A stretch of DNA of 22,389 nt from a virus (IMGVR_UViG_3300049460_000204:1-22389), one strand, 5' to 3'. Counted from the stretch's first letter, positions 15,135 to 22,006 are shown. Translations and numbers: made by a program. Notes: generated from the sequence alone by a model not told the origin.

Positions 15135-16310
15135 ATGATAGGCGACTATAAGATAACGGACCTAACAAACCTCGGATTTTCATCGGTTGAAGTTGAAGGT
15201 TCGTCTTTTCACATGCAGGATCTACACGAGATGATTGGACGCACAGGCTACATGACTAGCTTTCAGTTCCGATCAGCGAGCGGCACCAGTCTGATCTATG
15301 GGCAAGTTATTACCGGGACACTCTTCAACAGCTTCAACACCCTAAACTTCCTGGAAGGTGCAGAGCCTTCCACATCACTGCCCGATCTATCGATCCTCAG
15401 GATTGACTCTCCAGATCGCTTCCTAAGCATTGAGCAGAAGAAATCACTGAAGTATCAAGGCGTTTCGATAAATGACTTGGAGAAGATTTCGTATTTTTCT
15501 TACTCCCGAGCTATCGAGCGACACGCGTCAGGTGAGAAAAAGATACCGAACGTTGTGGAAATCGAGGCTGACTTCTCTGACATTGATGAAAGCAATTTAC
15601 TTATCAACTACCTCGTCGCAAAGAATAACTCAGGTTGCGAGTTAGTTCACTTCGAAAAAGAGGAACTGATTGGAACATTGCTCGGAAAGCACGGTTGCAT
15701 TGATAGGCGTCTCCTGGAACATCTTCGTCTTACCCTCGAAGATGTGAAAATTAACATTAACATAGGACTGGCGCGCCTAAAGGCGAAATCAAAACACCAT
15801 CACTTAACTGAAGACGATGAAAAAGAGAAAGTCGACTTGTTATTCATTAAACGAGCTGAAACAATAATGGCGGTCGCAGCGGAGATGGAGAAGGCAAAGT
15901 TATCAAAAACAATGCTCCCCACTGTCGAGGAAGCCTTAAGGGCAATTGTAAAGTCTGCCAATGAGTTTAGACCGGGAATTCTCTTGCACGGGAAGAAACA
16001 AATTTTTTGGGACCTCAGGTCTTATCTGCACATTGCAATGCGCCACCTCAGCGACTTCCAACTTGGAAAATTCGAAGAAAAAACTGTCCTACCGTACAGA
16101 CCGAAAGATCTTAGCGCCTTAATAGAAAAGGTGTTAAGCCGGATTGCGGATGAAATTGAGCTGCACTTCAAAACAGAAAAATCCCCGTTCAGACGAAGGG
16201 GCGGAATGGCTGTTTTCTTTAATGGCGATTACTTCAGTCTCATAATTGATAGCGATGGTCGAATTGAACAATTCCACTCATTAGGCAAACAACATCGCAA
16301 GGCCAGTTAA
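15135..16310 (+). CDS. unknown AT-rich cargo protein, 391 residues
   Basis: ATG at 15135 lies 8 bases after AGGAGG; GTG at 15129 is too close to it. The protein (MIGDYKITDLTNLGFSSVEV...) has a strand-rich N-terminal half and a helical C-terminal half. Around 191-260 there is a helix pair ending in LARLKAKSKHHHLTEDDEKEKVDLLFIKRAETIMAVAAEMEKAK, then FRPGILLHGKKQIFWDLRSYLHIAMRHLSDFQLGKF near 278-313 and a helix, basic turn (FRRRGG) and short beta ending near 360-380. No signal peptide, transmembrane segment or catalytic motif stands out, and I recognise no family. It is notably richer in AAA, AAT and ATT codons than the phage structural genes, which suggests a separate origin. Its place among non-structural cargo suggests an accessory role. 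Confidence 0.75.
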   Translation: MIGDYKITDLTNLGFSSVEVEGSSFHMQDLHEMIGRTGYMTSFQFRSASGTSLIYGQVITGTLFNSFNTLNFLEGAEPSTSLPDLSILRIDSPDRFLSIEQKKSLKYQGVSINDLEKISYFSYSRAIERHASGEKKIPNVVEIEADFSDIDESNLLINYLVAKNNSGCELVHFEKEELIGTLLGKHGCIDRRLLEHLRLTLEDVKININIGLARLKAKSKHHHLTEDDEKEKVDLLFIKRAETIMAVAAEMEKAKLSKTMLPTVEEALRAIVKSANEFRPGILLHGKKQIFWDLRSYLHIAMRHLSDFQLGKFEEKTVLPYRPKDLSALIEKVLSRIADEIELHFKTEKSPFRRRGGMAVFFNGDYFSLIIDSDGRIEQFHSLGKQHRKAS

Positions 16311-16511
16311 CATTACAGACTGACCAAGAACGGAAATCGCCAATGGATTAAGACTACTTGGACCGTAGTATTGGTCTTCTTGAGTTTTTACTCGGCACTA
16401 TTCAAGCTTGGTTTGAAGATTAGGTAGTAGCTGTCTCACAGAAGACTGGCATCATGCAATTCTAGCTCGCGTGAATTAACAGCATAGCCTACTCACCCAC
16501 CACTAAACTGT
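16311..16511. other. convergent intergenic gap
   Basis: The 201 bases between the stops of two convergent genes contain no open frame of note. AAGACTAC and a partly complementary GTAGT...GGTCTT segment near 16350-16378 could form a weak hairpin followed by a T-rich stretch, but pairing is interrupted, so I do not call a terminator. Confidence 0.4.
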
Positions 16512-17420
16512 TTACTTCTTTTTTTGTTCCTCAGCAACCATCTTAGCCATCTTTTTTCTAAAGTCGCTTGCCAGCATCTCATAGGCGGATTTTTCAATCT
16601 GCCCAAATTCTTCTCCTATGATCTTCGTTCCATCAACGATCTGCGAAATGCGAGGCTTAGGCAATTTATCCAGTATTGTACCGAGGATTTCGCAGTCCCC
16701 TCCTCCATTACGCGTTATGTAGAAGAACTCCCTCGTTTTAAAATTAAGATTAAATGAAACAGTTCGACACACCGTGGTGGTCTCTTGAGGGACTGCATCA
16801 ATACTGTCTTCGTCCCAACGTGAGATCTTGAGGTACTCGGTGCCATGTTCGATCACTTGATAACTCTGCGGCCACGAGTCTTTGTTTAGAACTGCAATAC
16901 TAATCTGGTCGAACTCGCAATAGTTCGCCTGTCTCCAACATCTCAATTTAACATGGTTGATTGGCAGATAAATCTTATCGTCCAGAATTTTCATCGTTCC
17001 TTGGACAAAGGCAGAATCATTGCTCTTCCGTGACGAGAATTCAGCAGAAAAAAGAATCCGCGAGAGCTTCTGCATACTTGAACGTTGTCCAAGGCTGTCG
17101 ATTTGCGAAACGGTAAGGAGACCAGAAGGGGCATCCCCAAGATCAATTTGAAATGCTTTGACAGCCGCCTTATAGTCACCCATCCCAGGATACATTAGTT
17201 GATTAAGCTGCATCGCGAATAGAACCTCCGATCCCTTTGTGAGTCCCAGTTCTGCAGCAAATTGAAAATTAGCAGGTAGGTCGTTTTGGAGGATCTTCTC
17301 GGGCAGGCTTTTTATTTGATCAGGAGTGTAGTTTCGATACTTCTTGACAGCCTTCTCGTCCGCAAACGCAGAGAATTGAAAAATGAAATTGAATAATAGA
17401 AATGCGATAACTCGATTCAT
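16512..17420 (-). CDS. secreted protein with peptidoglycan-binding-like segment
   Basis: The product has 302 residues. MNRVIAFLLFNFIFQFSAFA is a signal peptide with a probable cleavage after AFA (residue 20). Residues about 82-112 (DYKAAVKAFQIDLGDAPSGLLTVSQIDSL) resemble the peptidoglycan-binding domain pattern 'A-V-K-x-F-Q-x-x-x-G-x-x-x-x-G-x-L-T-x-x-x-x-x-x-L'. The rest, with cysteines near 163, 170, 220 and 246, is predicted beta-rich and unassigned; the C-terminus is a lysine-rich helix (FRKKMAKMVAEEQKKK). It may act in the periplasm or cell wall as a moron product. GGAGA lies 9 bases before ATG at 17420. The gene is AT-rich compared with the structural operon. Its start overlaps the end of a short hydrophobic frame. 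Confidence 0.72.
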   Translation of the reverse strand: MNRVIAFLLFNFIFQFSAFADEKAVKKYRNYTPDQIKSLPEKILQNDLPANFQFAAELGLTKGSEVLFAMQLNQLMYPGMGDYKAAVKAFQIDLGDAPSGLLTVSQIDSLGQRSSMQKLSRILFSAEFSSRKSNDSAFVQGTMKILDDKIYLPINHVKLRCWRQANYCEFDQISIAVLNKDSWPQSYQVIEHGTEYLKISRWDEDSIDAVPQETTTVCRTVSFNLNFKTREFFYITRNGGGDCEILGTILDKLPKPRISQIVDGTKIIGEEFGQIEKSAYEMLASDFRKKMAKMVAEEQKKK

Positions 17421-17488
17421 TTTTTCAATTCTCCAATGTCGACGTAAACTGTCAGAACCTGTAAAAAGATTACGAGCAGCGTACTCAT
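17417..17488 (-). CDS. possible 23-residue hydrophobic leader peptide
   Basis: ATG at 17488 opens a 23-codon frame (MSTLLVIFLQVLTVYVDIGE, then LKK) whose TGA overlaps the ATG of the 302-residue secreted protein as ATGA. A G-rich run (GGGGGG) ends 7 bases upstream and may serve as ribosome-binding site. The peptide is a single transmembrane-length hydrophobic segment with no charged residue before position 17. It may couple translation of the secreted gene or sense membrane state. The same frame is open upstream to a TTG at 17617, so a longer 66-residue membrane protein cannot be excluded. Confidence 0.4.
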   Translation of the reverse strand: MSTLLVIFLQVLTVYVDIGELKK

Positions 17489-17519
17489 CTTACGCCCCCC
17501 GAACGCAAAGGACCTTACC

Positions 17520-17548
17520 ATTCTGCTACCGACCAGTATTGCAGTCAA
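17520..17548 (-). promoter_or_regulatory. candidate sigma-70 promoter for leader and secreted protein
   Basis: On the minus strand, TTGACT (17548-17543) is followed by a 17-base spacer and CAGAAT (17525-17520), five of six and four of six matches to the consensus hexamers. It would start transcription near 17513, about 25 bases before the hydrophobic leader ORF and 93 bases before the secreted protein. This was read by eye only. Confidence 0.45.
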
Positions 17549-17613
17549 GAAAAGTCGATAAAATCCCCAAAAAGACCATGGCCTTTGCCTCTTTTTTGAT
17601 AGCGCAAACTGAG

Positions 17614-17720
17614 TCAACGCATGTGCAGCGGGTTCTCAGCCACTATCTGCAAGCGTTCAAGTGTAGTGAAAGCCATTGCGCCGTAACCCAGCGCCCTTGC
17701 CTCCTTGATTTTTCCGGGAA
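17614..17720 (-). pseudogene. decayed duplicate of the 3' end of the 135-residue gene
   Basis: These 107 bases align without gaps to 18078-18184, the 3' end of the 135-residue gene, with 89 identities by hand count. Translated in the matching frame it reads PGKIKEARALGYGAMAFTTL, then ERLQIVAENPLHMR and TGA, against PGKVKEAIALGYGAMAFTTP then ERLQILGENPQHMK. In frame just upstream of the match is a TGA, and no start is available, so only a 36-codon remnant survives. Substitutions preserve the reading frame, which suggests that it diverged while still coding or arrived from a related element, and was then truncated. Confidence 0.8.
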
Positions 17721-17735
17721 GTCATGCTATTCGTG

Positions 17736-17760
17736 AAAAAAGCCCACTAGTTGTGGGCCT
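17736..17760 (-). terminator. rho-independent terminator after the 69-residue membrane protein
   Basis: GCCCAC and GTGGGC form a 6-base stem with loop TAGTT, and the minus-strand transcript then runs into TTTTTT. It lies about 20 bases past the 69-residue gene's stop. It also insulates the duplicated remnant from upstream transcription. Confidence 0.8.
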
Positions 17761-17779
17761 TGGTATGGGTCGAACGTGC

Positions 17780-17989
17780 CTACTTGCCTCGCATTGCTGC
17801 TCCCAGTTGACGAACCATGATCAGCAGCAGCTTCCATGCAAAGTAACTACCGACCAAGCAGAACCAGATGAACAGGCAGTAGGCTGTAATGTTCAAATTA
17901 GTCCTATTTTCTTCCGTAGAAGGCAACAAGCTCAAGCGAATGAAGACGACGACCAGCACTGCAAATGTCGTTGAAGCGAGTTTAATCAT
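17780..17989 (-). CDS. small two-span membrane protein
   Basis: The product has 69 residues. Two hydrophobic stretches are clear: LASTTFAVLVVVFIRLSLL (about 4-22) and AYCLFIWFCLVGSYFAWKLLLIMV (about 36-59), joined by a polar loop STEENRTNLNIT and ended by a basic tail (RQLGAAMRGK). Size and layout would suit a holin, a superinfection-exclusion protein or an inner-membrane toxin; nothing in the sequence decides between them, and no endolysin gene is adjacent. GGGAGG lies 7 bases before ATG at 17989. A terminator follows directly, so it is expressed as a unit of its own or with the 135-residue gene upstream. Confidence 0.72.
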   Translation of the reverse strand: MIKLASTTFAVLVVVFIRLSLLPSTEENRTNLNITAYCLFIWFCLVGSYFAWKLLLIMVRQLGAAMRGK

Positions 17990-18077
17990 TTAAACCTCCC
18001 TATTAGATGTCTGGAGTGTGCTGCCGTGGCATTTAGAAATCAATAACCTTGTCAAGATACAACGACAGCCCGACTGT

Positions 18078-18485
18078 TCATTTCATGTGCTGCGGATTCT
18101 CACCAAGTATCTGCAATCGTTCAGGTGTAGTGAAAGCCATTGCGCCATAACCCAATGCGATTGCTTCCTTGACTTTGCCGGGAACTACATCCCAGGTGCA
18201 GGCCGTACTGACCAGCAAAAGTCGTTCATCTAACTGCTGGACTGTATGCTCAGTCACAAATGCTCGTGCTTGATCGCGCATACGCTCATCTGCCACATAG
18301 GTGAAGTTACCGGTCAGGGCATTCTTTTTACCGGGTACCAAAAGGATAAAGAAGCCCAGATCGTTTGGCTTGAATGGTAAGGCCTTTAGGTCTTCGTCAT
18401 TGCATAGCATTGCAGTTGGTGGAGGATTACTGATTAGTAGATCACGGATTTTTTGTGCTTCTTCGAATACGCTGAAATGGAGCAT
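18078..18485 (-). CDS. hypothetical 135-residue protein
   Basis: The product begins MLHFSVFEEAQKIRDLLISN and contains PFKPNDLGFFILLVPGKKNALTGNFTYVADERMRDQARAFVTEHTVQQLDERLLLVSTACTWDVVPGKVKEAIALGYGAMAF. The alternating strands and helices suggest a compact alpha/beta cytoplasmic protein; there is no signal or transmembrane segment. I do not recognise a family. The last 36 codons occur a second time as a decayed copy 464 bases downstream. GAGG lies about 11 bases before ATG at 18485. No terminator is visible between it and the small membrane-protein gene 88 bases downstream, so they may be co-transcribed. Confidence 0.7.
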   Translation of the reverse strand: MLHFSVFEEAQKIRDLLISNPPPTAMLCNDEDLKALPFKPNDLGFFILLVPGKKNALTGNFTYVADERMRDQARAFVTEHTVQQLDERLLLVSTACTWDVVPGKVKEAIALGYGAMAFTTPERLQILGENPQHMK

Positions 18486-18560
18486 GGCAGTGGCCTCGTG
18501 AGTGTGGGGTCGCGAGTTTAATGCCTGCGTGCCGGGTTATCAAATGCGGCGTGACAGAGA

Positions 18561-18591
18561 AAAAAATGCCCAGCAAGTGCCGGGCATTTTT
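18561..18591 (-). terminator. bidirectional hairpin terminator
   Basis: AAATGCCC and GGGCATTT, extended by GC/GC pairing across a one-base bulge, form a strong stem with A-runs on the left and T-runs on the right. Leftward transcripts of the 166-residue gene meet it 20 bases after the stop and then enter TTTTTT. Confidence 0.85.
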
Positions 18592-18611
18592 ACGTTTTGG
18601 GAGACTACCCG

Positions 18612-19112
18612 TTATTTAATTGCGTCTATCTTGATTGTGTCGAACGTCAGTGCGAACATCGTTGCATCGGTTTCATTCTTAAATGCGCGTGGGTACTGTG
18701 CATCAAACTGCCAGACATCGCAATGTGGCAGCGTAGGTGAGTCGCAATGCTCGTGACACCATTCTTCGTGCATCTGGTAATCAGTGCTGCTGGCTGCGCG
18801 GAAATACAGATAGCCTTGCTCTTGAAGCTTGGGCATGATCTTCTCCTTGTAGCTGGCGAATCTGTCGATTTGCGCCGCCTTTATTGCCATGTGCATCTTC
18901 GCCGTGTGCATCTTCGCCGTGTATTGCTGCATCGCCTGATTATAAGCCTGCTGCTGAGCCGCATTGCTGATCTGTATCTGGGTAAGCGGAGACATCGCGA
19001 TAGTTGGTTCAACCAACAAGTCTGATGGTTTAGGTTTGCGTTTTAATCGAGTAGGCTGCAATGCGCCGTTGAGTAGATGTTTGAGTTGCTTGATAAGGGT
19101 GATGGTTGTCAT
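18612..19112 (-). CDS. chimeric 166-residue accessory protein sharing a virion-protein segment
   Basis: The N-terminal 40 residues are basic (TRLKRKPKPS). Residues 45-66 (TQIQISNAAQQQAYNQAMQQ) closely match residues 404-425 of the ejection-type protein (QAIQNSNAAQQQSYAQAMQQ). A perfect tandem 15-base repeat then gives TAKMHTAKMH, followed by a distinct C-terminal domain with a cysteine/histidine cluster (HEEWCHEHCDSPTLPHCDVW, about 115-134) that could bind metal. I recognise no family. The layout suggests a gene assembled by recombination: a virion-protein helix grafted to another domain. AAGGAG lies 6-11 bases before ATG at 19112. A dedicated terminator follows. Confidence 0.7.
   Translation of the reverse strand: MTTITLIKQLKHLLNGALQPTRLKRKPKPSDLLVEPTIAMSPLTQIQISNAAQQQAYNQAMQQYTAKMHTAKMHMAIKAAQIDRFASYKEKIMPKLQEQGYLYFRAASSTDYQMHEEWCHEHCDSPTLPHCDVWQFDAQYPRAFKNETDATMFALTFDTIKIDAIK
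18891..18920. repeat. perfect 15-base tandem duplication inside a gene
   Basis: The unit GTGCATCTTCGCCGT occurs twice in direct succession (18891-18905 and 18906-18920) and adds one extra five-residue unit in frame to the 166-residue protein. It abuts the segment shared with the virion protein, so it may mark slippage or recombination at the junction. Confidence 0.85.
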
Positions 19113-19177
19113 AAGGAGTCCTGTTGTGTCAGGTATTTATTCTCAAGTCCCCTTTAGGTCGCGATAGTCATGAAAAA

Positions 19178-19209
19178 GGGCACCTGAGGAATCCCTTTCT
19201 CAAGTGCCC
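19178..19209 (-). terminator. terminator after the small acidic protein
   Basis: GGGCACCTGAG (19178-19188) and CTCAAGTGCCC (19199-19209) form an 11-base stem with one mismatch and a 10-base loop. The leftward transcript continues into TTTTT. It lies about 25 bases past the stop of the gene at 19234. Confidence 0.85.
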
Positions 19210-19233
19210 TACACGGTAAACTGCCAAGTCTAT

Positions 19234-19422
19234 TTAGTAGTAGGCGTCCGAGTAACCGCATGGGTTATGCAAACCCTCGCGCAGCAATGCATCGTATACG
19301 TCGCCACAAGTCAGCTCATTGGTGGTTGCAACCTGCATTAGCGCTTCGGCTTCCGTCGCGCCTACGTCGATGTAATCAATGTATTCACGGAAGACTGCTT
19401 GGTCGTTGTGTGCTTGGTTCAT
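19234..19422 (-). CDS. small acidic protein, 62 residues
   Basis: The product MNQAHNDQAVFREYIDYIDV... GYSDAYY is acidic and helical, with a repeated-looking TEAEALMQVATTNELTCGDVYDALLREG in the middle; no family is recognised. The in-frame ATG at 19422 is preceded by GGGA at a good distance. An in-frame ATG at 19455 would add 11 residues (MAAVKPTGNSK) but has a weaker site. The stop codon is part of CTAAATAG, and a terminator follows, so this is a self-contained unit. Small acidic phage proteins often inhibit host enzymes or mimic DNA, but nothing here proves that. Confidence 0.62.
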   Translation of the reverse strand: MNQAHNDQAVFREYIDYIDVGATEAEALMQVATTNELTCGDVYDALLREGLHNPCGYSDAYY

Positions 19423-19531
19423 TTTGCTGTTCCCGGTTGGTTTAACTGCTGCCATACCACATTGGAACGCCAGGTTGACAAGCCATCAACAAATGAATGA
19501 CGTCAAGTGTCATTCTGTTTAGCCAAACGAA

Positions 19532-19553
19532 AACAGCGGCTTTCGCCGCTGTT
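19532..19553 (-). terminator. terminator after the 153-residue gene
   Basis: A perfect 9-base stem, AACAGCGGC (19532-19540) and GCCGCTGTT (19545-19553), has the tetraloop TTTC (GAAA on the transcribed strand). The leftward transcript continues TTTTCGTTT. It lies 20 bases past the stop at 19573. Confidence 0.87.
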
Positions 19554-19572
19554 CAGTTAATCGATTGGACTA

Positions 19573-20034
19573 TTAGGCTGCTGGTGCCGCTTCAGTTTTC
19601 GGCTTCTTGGGCTCCCGTGCGCTATCTCGGAAGGCCTTATCCAACTCGCCGGTTTCACTTGCTGCCCTGGCAGCTTCAATCAGATTTATAGCCGCAACTG
19701 CATTTGGTACTTTGAAGTAAACAGCTCCATTCAATTCCATGGAGCGGTTGCCGTTGCGGAAATTGATCAAGTAGCCGTCTGGAAGCTTGCGGAAGAACTT
19801 GGCAGTGTCAGCAGAAGCTTTAATCAGCTTGATTGCCTCATCGCAGTTTGCAGCGAACTTGGTACGCGCAGCCACGAGTGGGTCTTTTTTAGCCGCAACT
19901 TCCGACAGGTCAGTAATCGGAGTTGCAAGCGTGGTCAGTTGGTCGAGGAAGCTCAAAACCGCTTGCTCAATAACTGGCGCAGCTTGTTCGTTGATTGGGG
20001 TAGCTGGGTTGCTGGTTGCGCTTTTGGTTGCCAT
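19573..20034 (-). CDS. hypothetical Ala/Lys-rich protein, 153 residues
   Basis: I chose ATG at 20034 because GGAGA lies 9-13 bases upstream; ATG at 20040 is only three bases from it. The protein has a flexible Ala/Thr/Pro N-terminus, a helical region (VIEQAVLSFLDQLTTLATPITDLSEVAA), a small strand-rich central part with KLPDGYLINFRNGNRSMELNGAVYFKVPNAVAA and a Lys/Pro/Ala tail (REPKKPKTEAAPAA). It is soluble and I recognise no family. Its leader contains a palindrome (20059-20076) that may be an operator, and it ends in its own terminator. Confidence 0.7.
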   Translation of the reverse strand: MATKSATSNPATPINEQAAPVIEQAVLSFLDQLTTLATPITDLSEVAAKKDPLVAARTKFAANCDEAIKLIKASADTAKFFRKLPDGYLINFRNGNRSMELNGAVYFKVPNAVAAINLIEAARAASETGELDKAFRDSAREPKKPKTEAAPAA

Positions 20035-20058
20035 TTTCATGTTCTCCGTTAAGTTGCT

Positions 20059-20076
20059 GCGTTATCGCAGTAACGC
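20059..20076. repeat. palindrome in the leader of the 153-residue gene
   Basis: GCGTTA (20059-20064) and TAACGC (20071-20076) are exact complements around a 6-base centre; CTGCG...CGCAG forms an alternative, overlapping inverted repeat from 20057. It lies 25 bases upstream of the start, between the two divergent genes. Either a repressor site or a hairpin with two alternative pairings fits. Confidence 0.45.
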
Positions 20077-20144
20077 TATTAGGCATTCAGGTTTACGGCC
20101 CATCAAGCGAAGATTGACGAAGTGCCAACACACAACGAACCAGA

Positions 20145-20150
20145 TTGACA
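20145..20150 (+). promoter_or_regulatory. consensus -35 hexamer, candidate rightward promoter
   Basis: TTGACA matches the sigma-70 -35 consensus exactly, 91 bases before ATG at 20241. At 17 bases downstream the -10 is poor (CATCAA), so a promoter would need help from an activator. A TTAAATA element (20189-20195) similar to the late-gene motif, on the plus strand, lies between them. Confidence 0.3.
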
Positions 20151-20240
20151 GTTTTTTCGCGCTATTTCATCAAAATCGAGGGTTTCCGTTAAATAACCAT
20201 GTACGCGAGACATAAGGCTCGTTTAACTGGAGAATGGAAA

Positions 20241-20591
20241 ATGAAAGACAAGCTGAAAGCACGCAATCTGGACATCGTGATCACCAAGATCACTGCCAAG
20301 ACGGTTTACTATGACTTGGCAGGGAATGGACAATCTGAGAAATGGAAGATTCCAGCGGAGAGCAGCTTCGATACGACTGCGCTAGTCGTTGGCGAACGCT
20401 ATCATGTAATGACACGCGTAATCCGCAGCTTGCAGTGGGATCACATCGCCAAGAAGAAAATCATGAAGGATCGTTATGATTGGCGGTATGCGGAACGTCG
20501 TGCAGCGACTGCTAAGGTCACGGCAAAGGCCAAGCGTGACACGAGCAACGATTTGCTACTTGCAGACGATGGCTCGTTGTTTAGTTGGTGA
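20241..20591 (+). CDS. hypothetical basic protein, 116 residues
   Basis: ATG at 20241 has GGAGA 8 bases upstream; GTA-rich sequence before it lacks a site, so the in-frame ATG at 20199 is less likely. The product MKDKLKARNLDIVITKITAK... is strand-rich in its first 60 residues (TVYYDLAGNGQSEKWKIPAESSF, VVGERYHVMTRVIRS) and ends in a basic helix (YAERRAATAKVTAKAKRDTS). I do not recognise it. It is divergent from the 153-residue gene across a 206-base gap and convergent with the AlbA_2 gene. Size and charge would suit a small nucleic-acid-binding or host-interaction protein. Confidence 0.7.
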   Translation: MKDKLKARNLDIVITKITAKTVYYDLAGNGQSEKWKIPAESSFDTTALVVGERYHVMTRVIRSLQWDHIAKKKIMKDRYDWRYAERRAATAKVTAKAKRDTSNDLLLADDGSLFSW

Positions 20592-20720
20592 TCTGTAATG
20601 GCTCAGTTTCAAACTGACAGGGTATGTCAGCAATGGGGGCAGCTCCCGCCTGACCCAACCGTCCGGCACTAAACTAGGTGCGGCCAGATTGGGTACAATG
20701 AAGTTTATTTACTACGACTT

Positions 20721-21929
20721 TTAGTGCTTTCTGGGAGCAAAGGCACCAGACACTTCATCGAAGTCAAGGCAGCGCTCTGCACCAAATGCTTGCCACAATG
20801 TGTCCAGCAAAGGCCGAATAGCGCTATCGATGTCGATAGCATCAATGTCTTCGATCCATAAATCTGGTGGCACCAGGTGTGGTCGGTCCGCCGAAACTCG
20901 GCGGGAACGGTAAAAAGCGTCACCTATGCCGAGTTCGTATCCCTTGACATTGAGGATGGCGACACTCAAAACTGCAGGGCCGGCAAATCCCCATTTCTTC
21001 GCGGATGCTAAGAATTTCGTTATTGAATTGTGGAAGAACTTAGACATTTCCAGGGACCAGACGATGGATCTATCGACTCCTGGCGAAATCTCTCGGGTTT
21101 CTCCTCCAAGTTGCGCGCCTTCTAGTGCCCCATTTCGAAAGATGTGATTGTAGGCATAGTAACCATCATCTTGATTTCCACCGGGGTGAACAAGTAGACC
21201 ATCAAAGTTGAACGTGCGACTGCCGCCCCCCCAGTTCTGACCAAGAAATTCTGCAAAAGTCTTTGTGTAGATAGTCCTTAAATCAACGGTTTTTCGACCT
21301 GCCAAGCCTGCAATCGGAACGAGGTGCACCACCCATTGTGGTCCGGCGAGGAGCGGTGCCGTTGTCTCTTTATTTGCGATTAGCTGAACTCGGTCCGCAA
21401 TGAATCGACGTGCGAGCTCCGCAAGCGTAGCTGTACGATCAAATGCAGCGCGTAATTGATCGTAAGACATGTCTGTGATGTTCGTACCGTTGCGCATGAC
21501 GAATCGCCTATTGTTGTTAACGCGAATGGAGTGCGGGCCATCGAACGAGGCAGGCACGCGAACGACAAGCGCATAGCCTCCGGGGACGTCAATAGGCCGC
21601 ATCTTTAGCCCCTGGACCCTTGGCTCGATCGTTGCGTCTAGTATCTGAGCGATACGTCGTACAGCAGCGTCGGAAAGCTCGCCAACGATCGGTGAAATGG
21701 CACCAGCGCCTCCATCCTTTTCGTCAATGCCATAGACCAAATCCCCCCCGTCGGTGTTTGCTAAAGCAGCGACATCCTTACAAAGTTCATGCTTATCTTT
21801 ATCTGAATTGCCGGGGAGTTCTCGTTTAAATTCCAGCGTTGCGGATTCGGGGCATCCGTCTTCGCACAGCTTTACCAAATGACCGTTTTCTAGCTGATCC
21901 AGCGGTTGGAGTATCAAGTTGTGCTCCAT
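20721..21929 (-). CDS. AlbA_2 (Schlafen-type) putative DNA-binding domain protein
   Basis: The product has 402 residues. Residues 28-70 (ESATLEFKRELPG...KDVAALANTDGGDLVYGIDE) are the signature of the AlbA_2 fold (E-S-x-x-L-E-F-K ... D-V-x-A-x-A-N-T-x-G-G-x-L-x-x-G-I), and FVMRNGTNITDMSYDQL near 143-159 is the usual end of that domain. The remaining 240 residues are unassigned, with several aromatic-rich strands (EFLGQNWGGGSRTFNFDGLLVHPGG). The domain occurs in transcription factors, in Schlafen tRNases and in antiviral gene clusters. A single cargo gene of this class next to the putative prophage-host junction is a plausible defence or exclusion gene, but this copy is untested. ATG at 21929 has no clear Shine-Dalgarno. 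Confidence 0.8.
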   Translation of the reverse strand: MEHNLILQPLDQLENGHLVKLCEDGCPESATLEFKRELPGNSDKDKHELCKDVAALANTDGGDLVYGIDEKDGGAGAISPIVGELSDAAVRRIAQILDATIEPRVQGLKMRPIDVPGGYALVVRVPASFDGPHSIRVNNNRRFVMRNGTNITDMSYDQLRAAFDRTATLAELARRFIADRVQLIANKETTAPLLAGPQWVVHLVPIAGLAGRKTVDLRTIYTKTFAEFLGQNWGGGSRTFNFDGLLVHPGGNQDDGYYAYNHIFRNGALEGAQLGGETREISPGVDRSIVWSLEMSKFFHNSITKFLASAKKWGFAGPAVLSVAILNVKGYELGIGDAFYRSRRVSADRPHLVPPDLWIEDIDAIDIDSAIRPLLDTLWQAFGAERCLDFDEVSGAFAPRKH

Positions 21930-22006
21930 TTAGCGAGGGAAGTGGTTGACTAAAGATTTATTTCACGCTCAGCTCTTTATTTGCTGCGAGCGGCTGCTTG
22001 TGGCTG

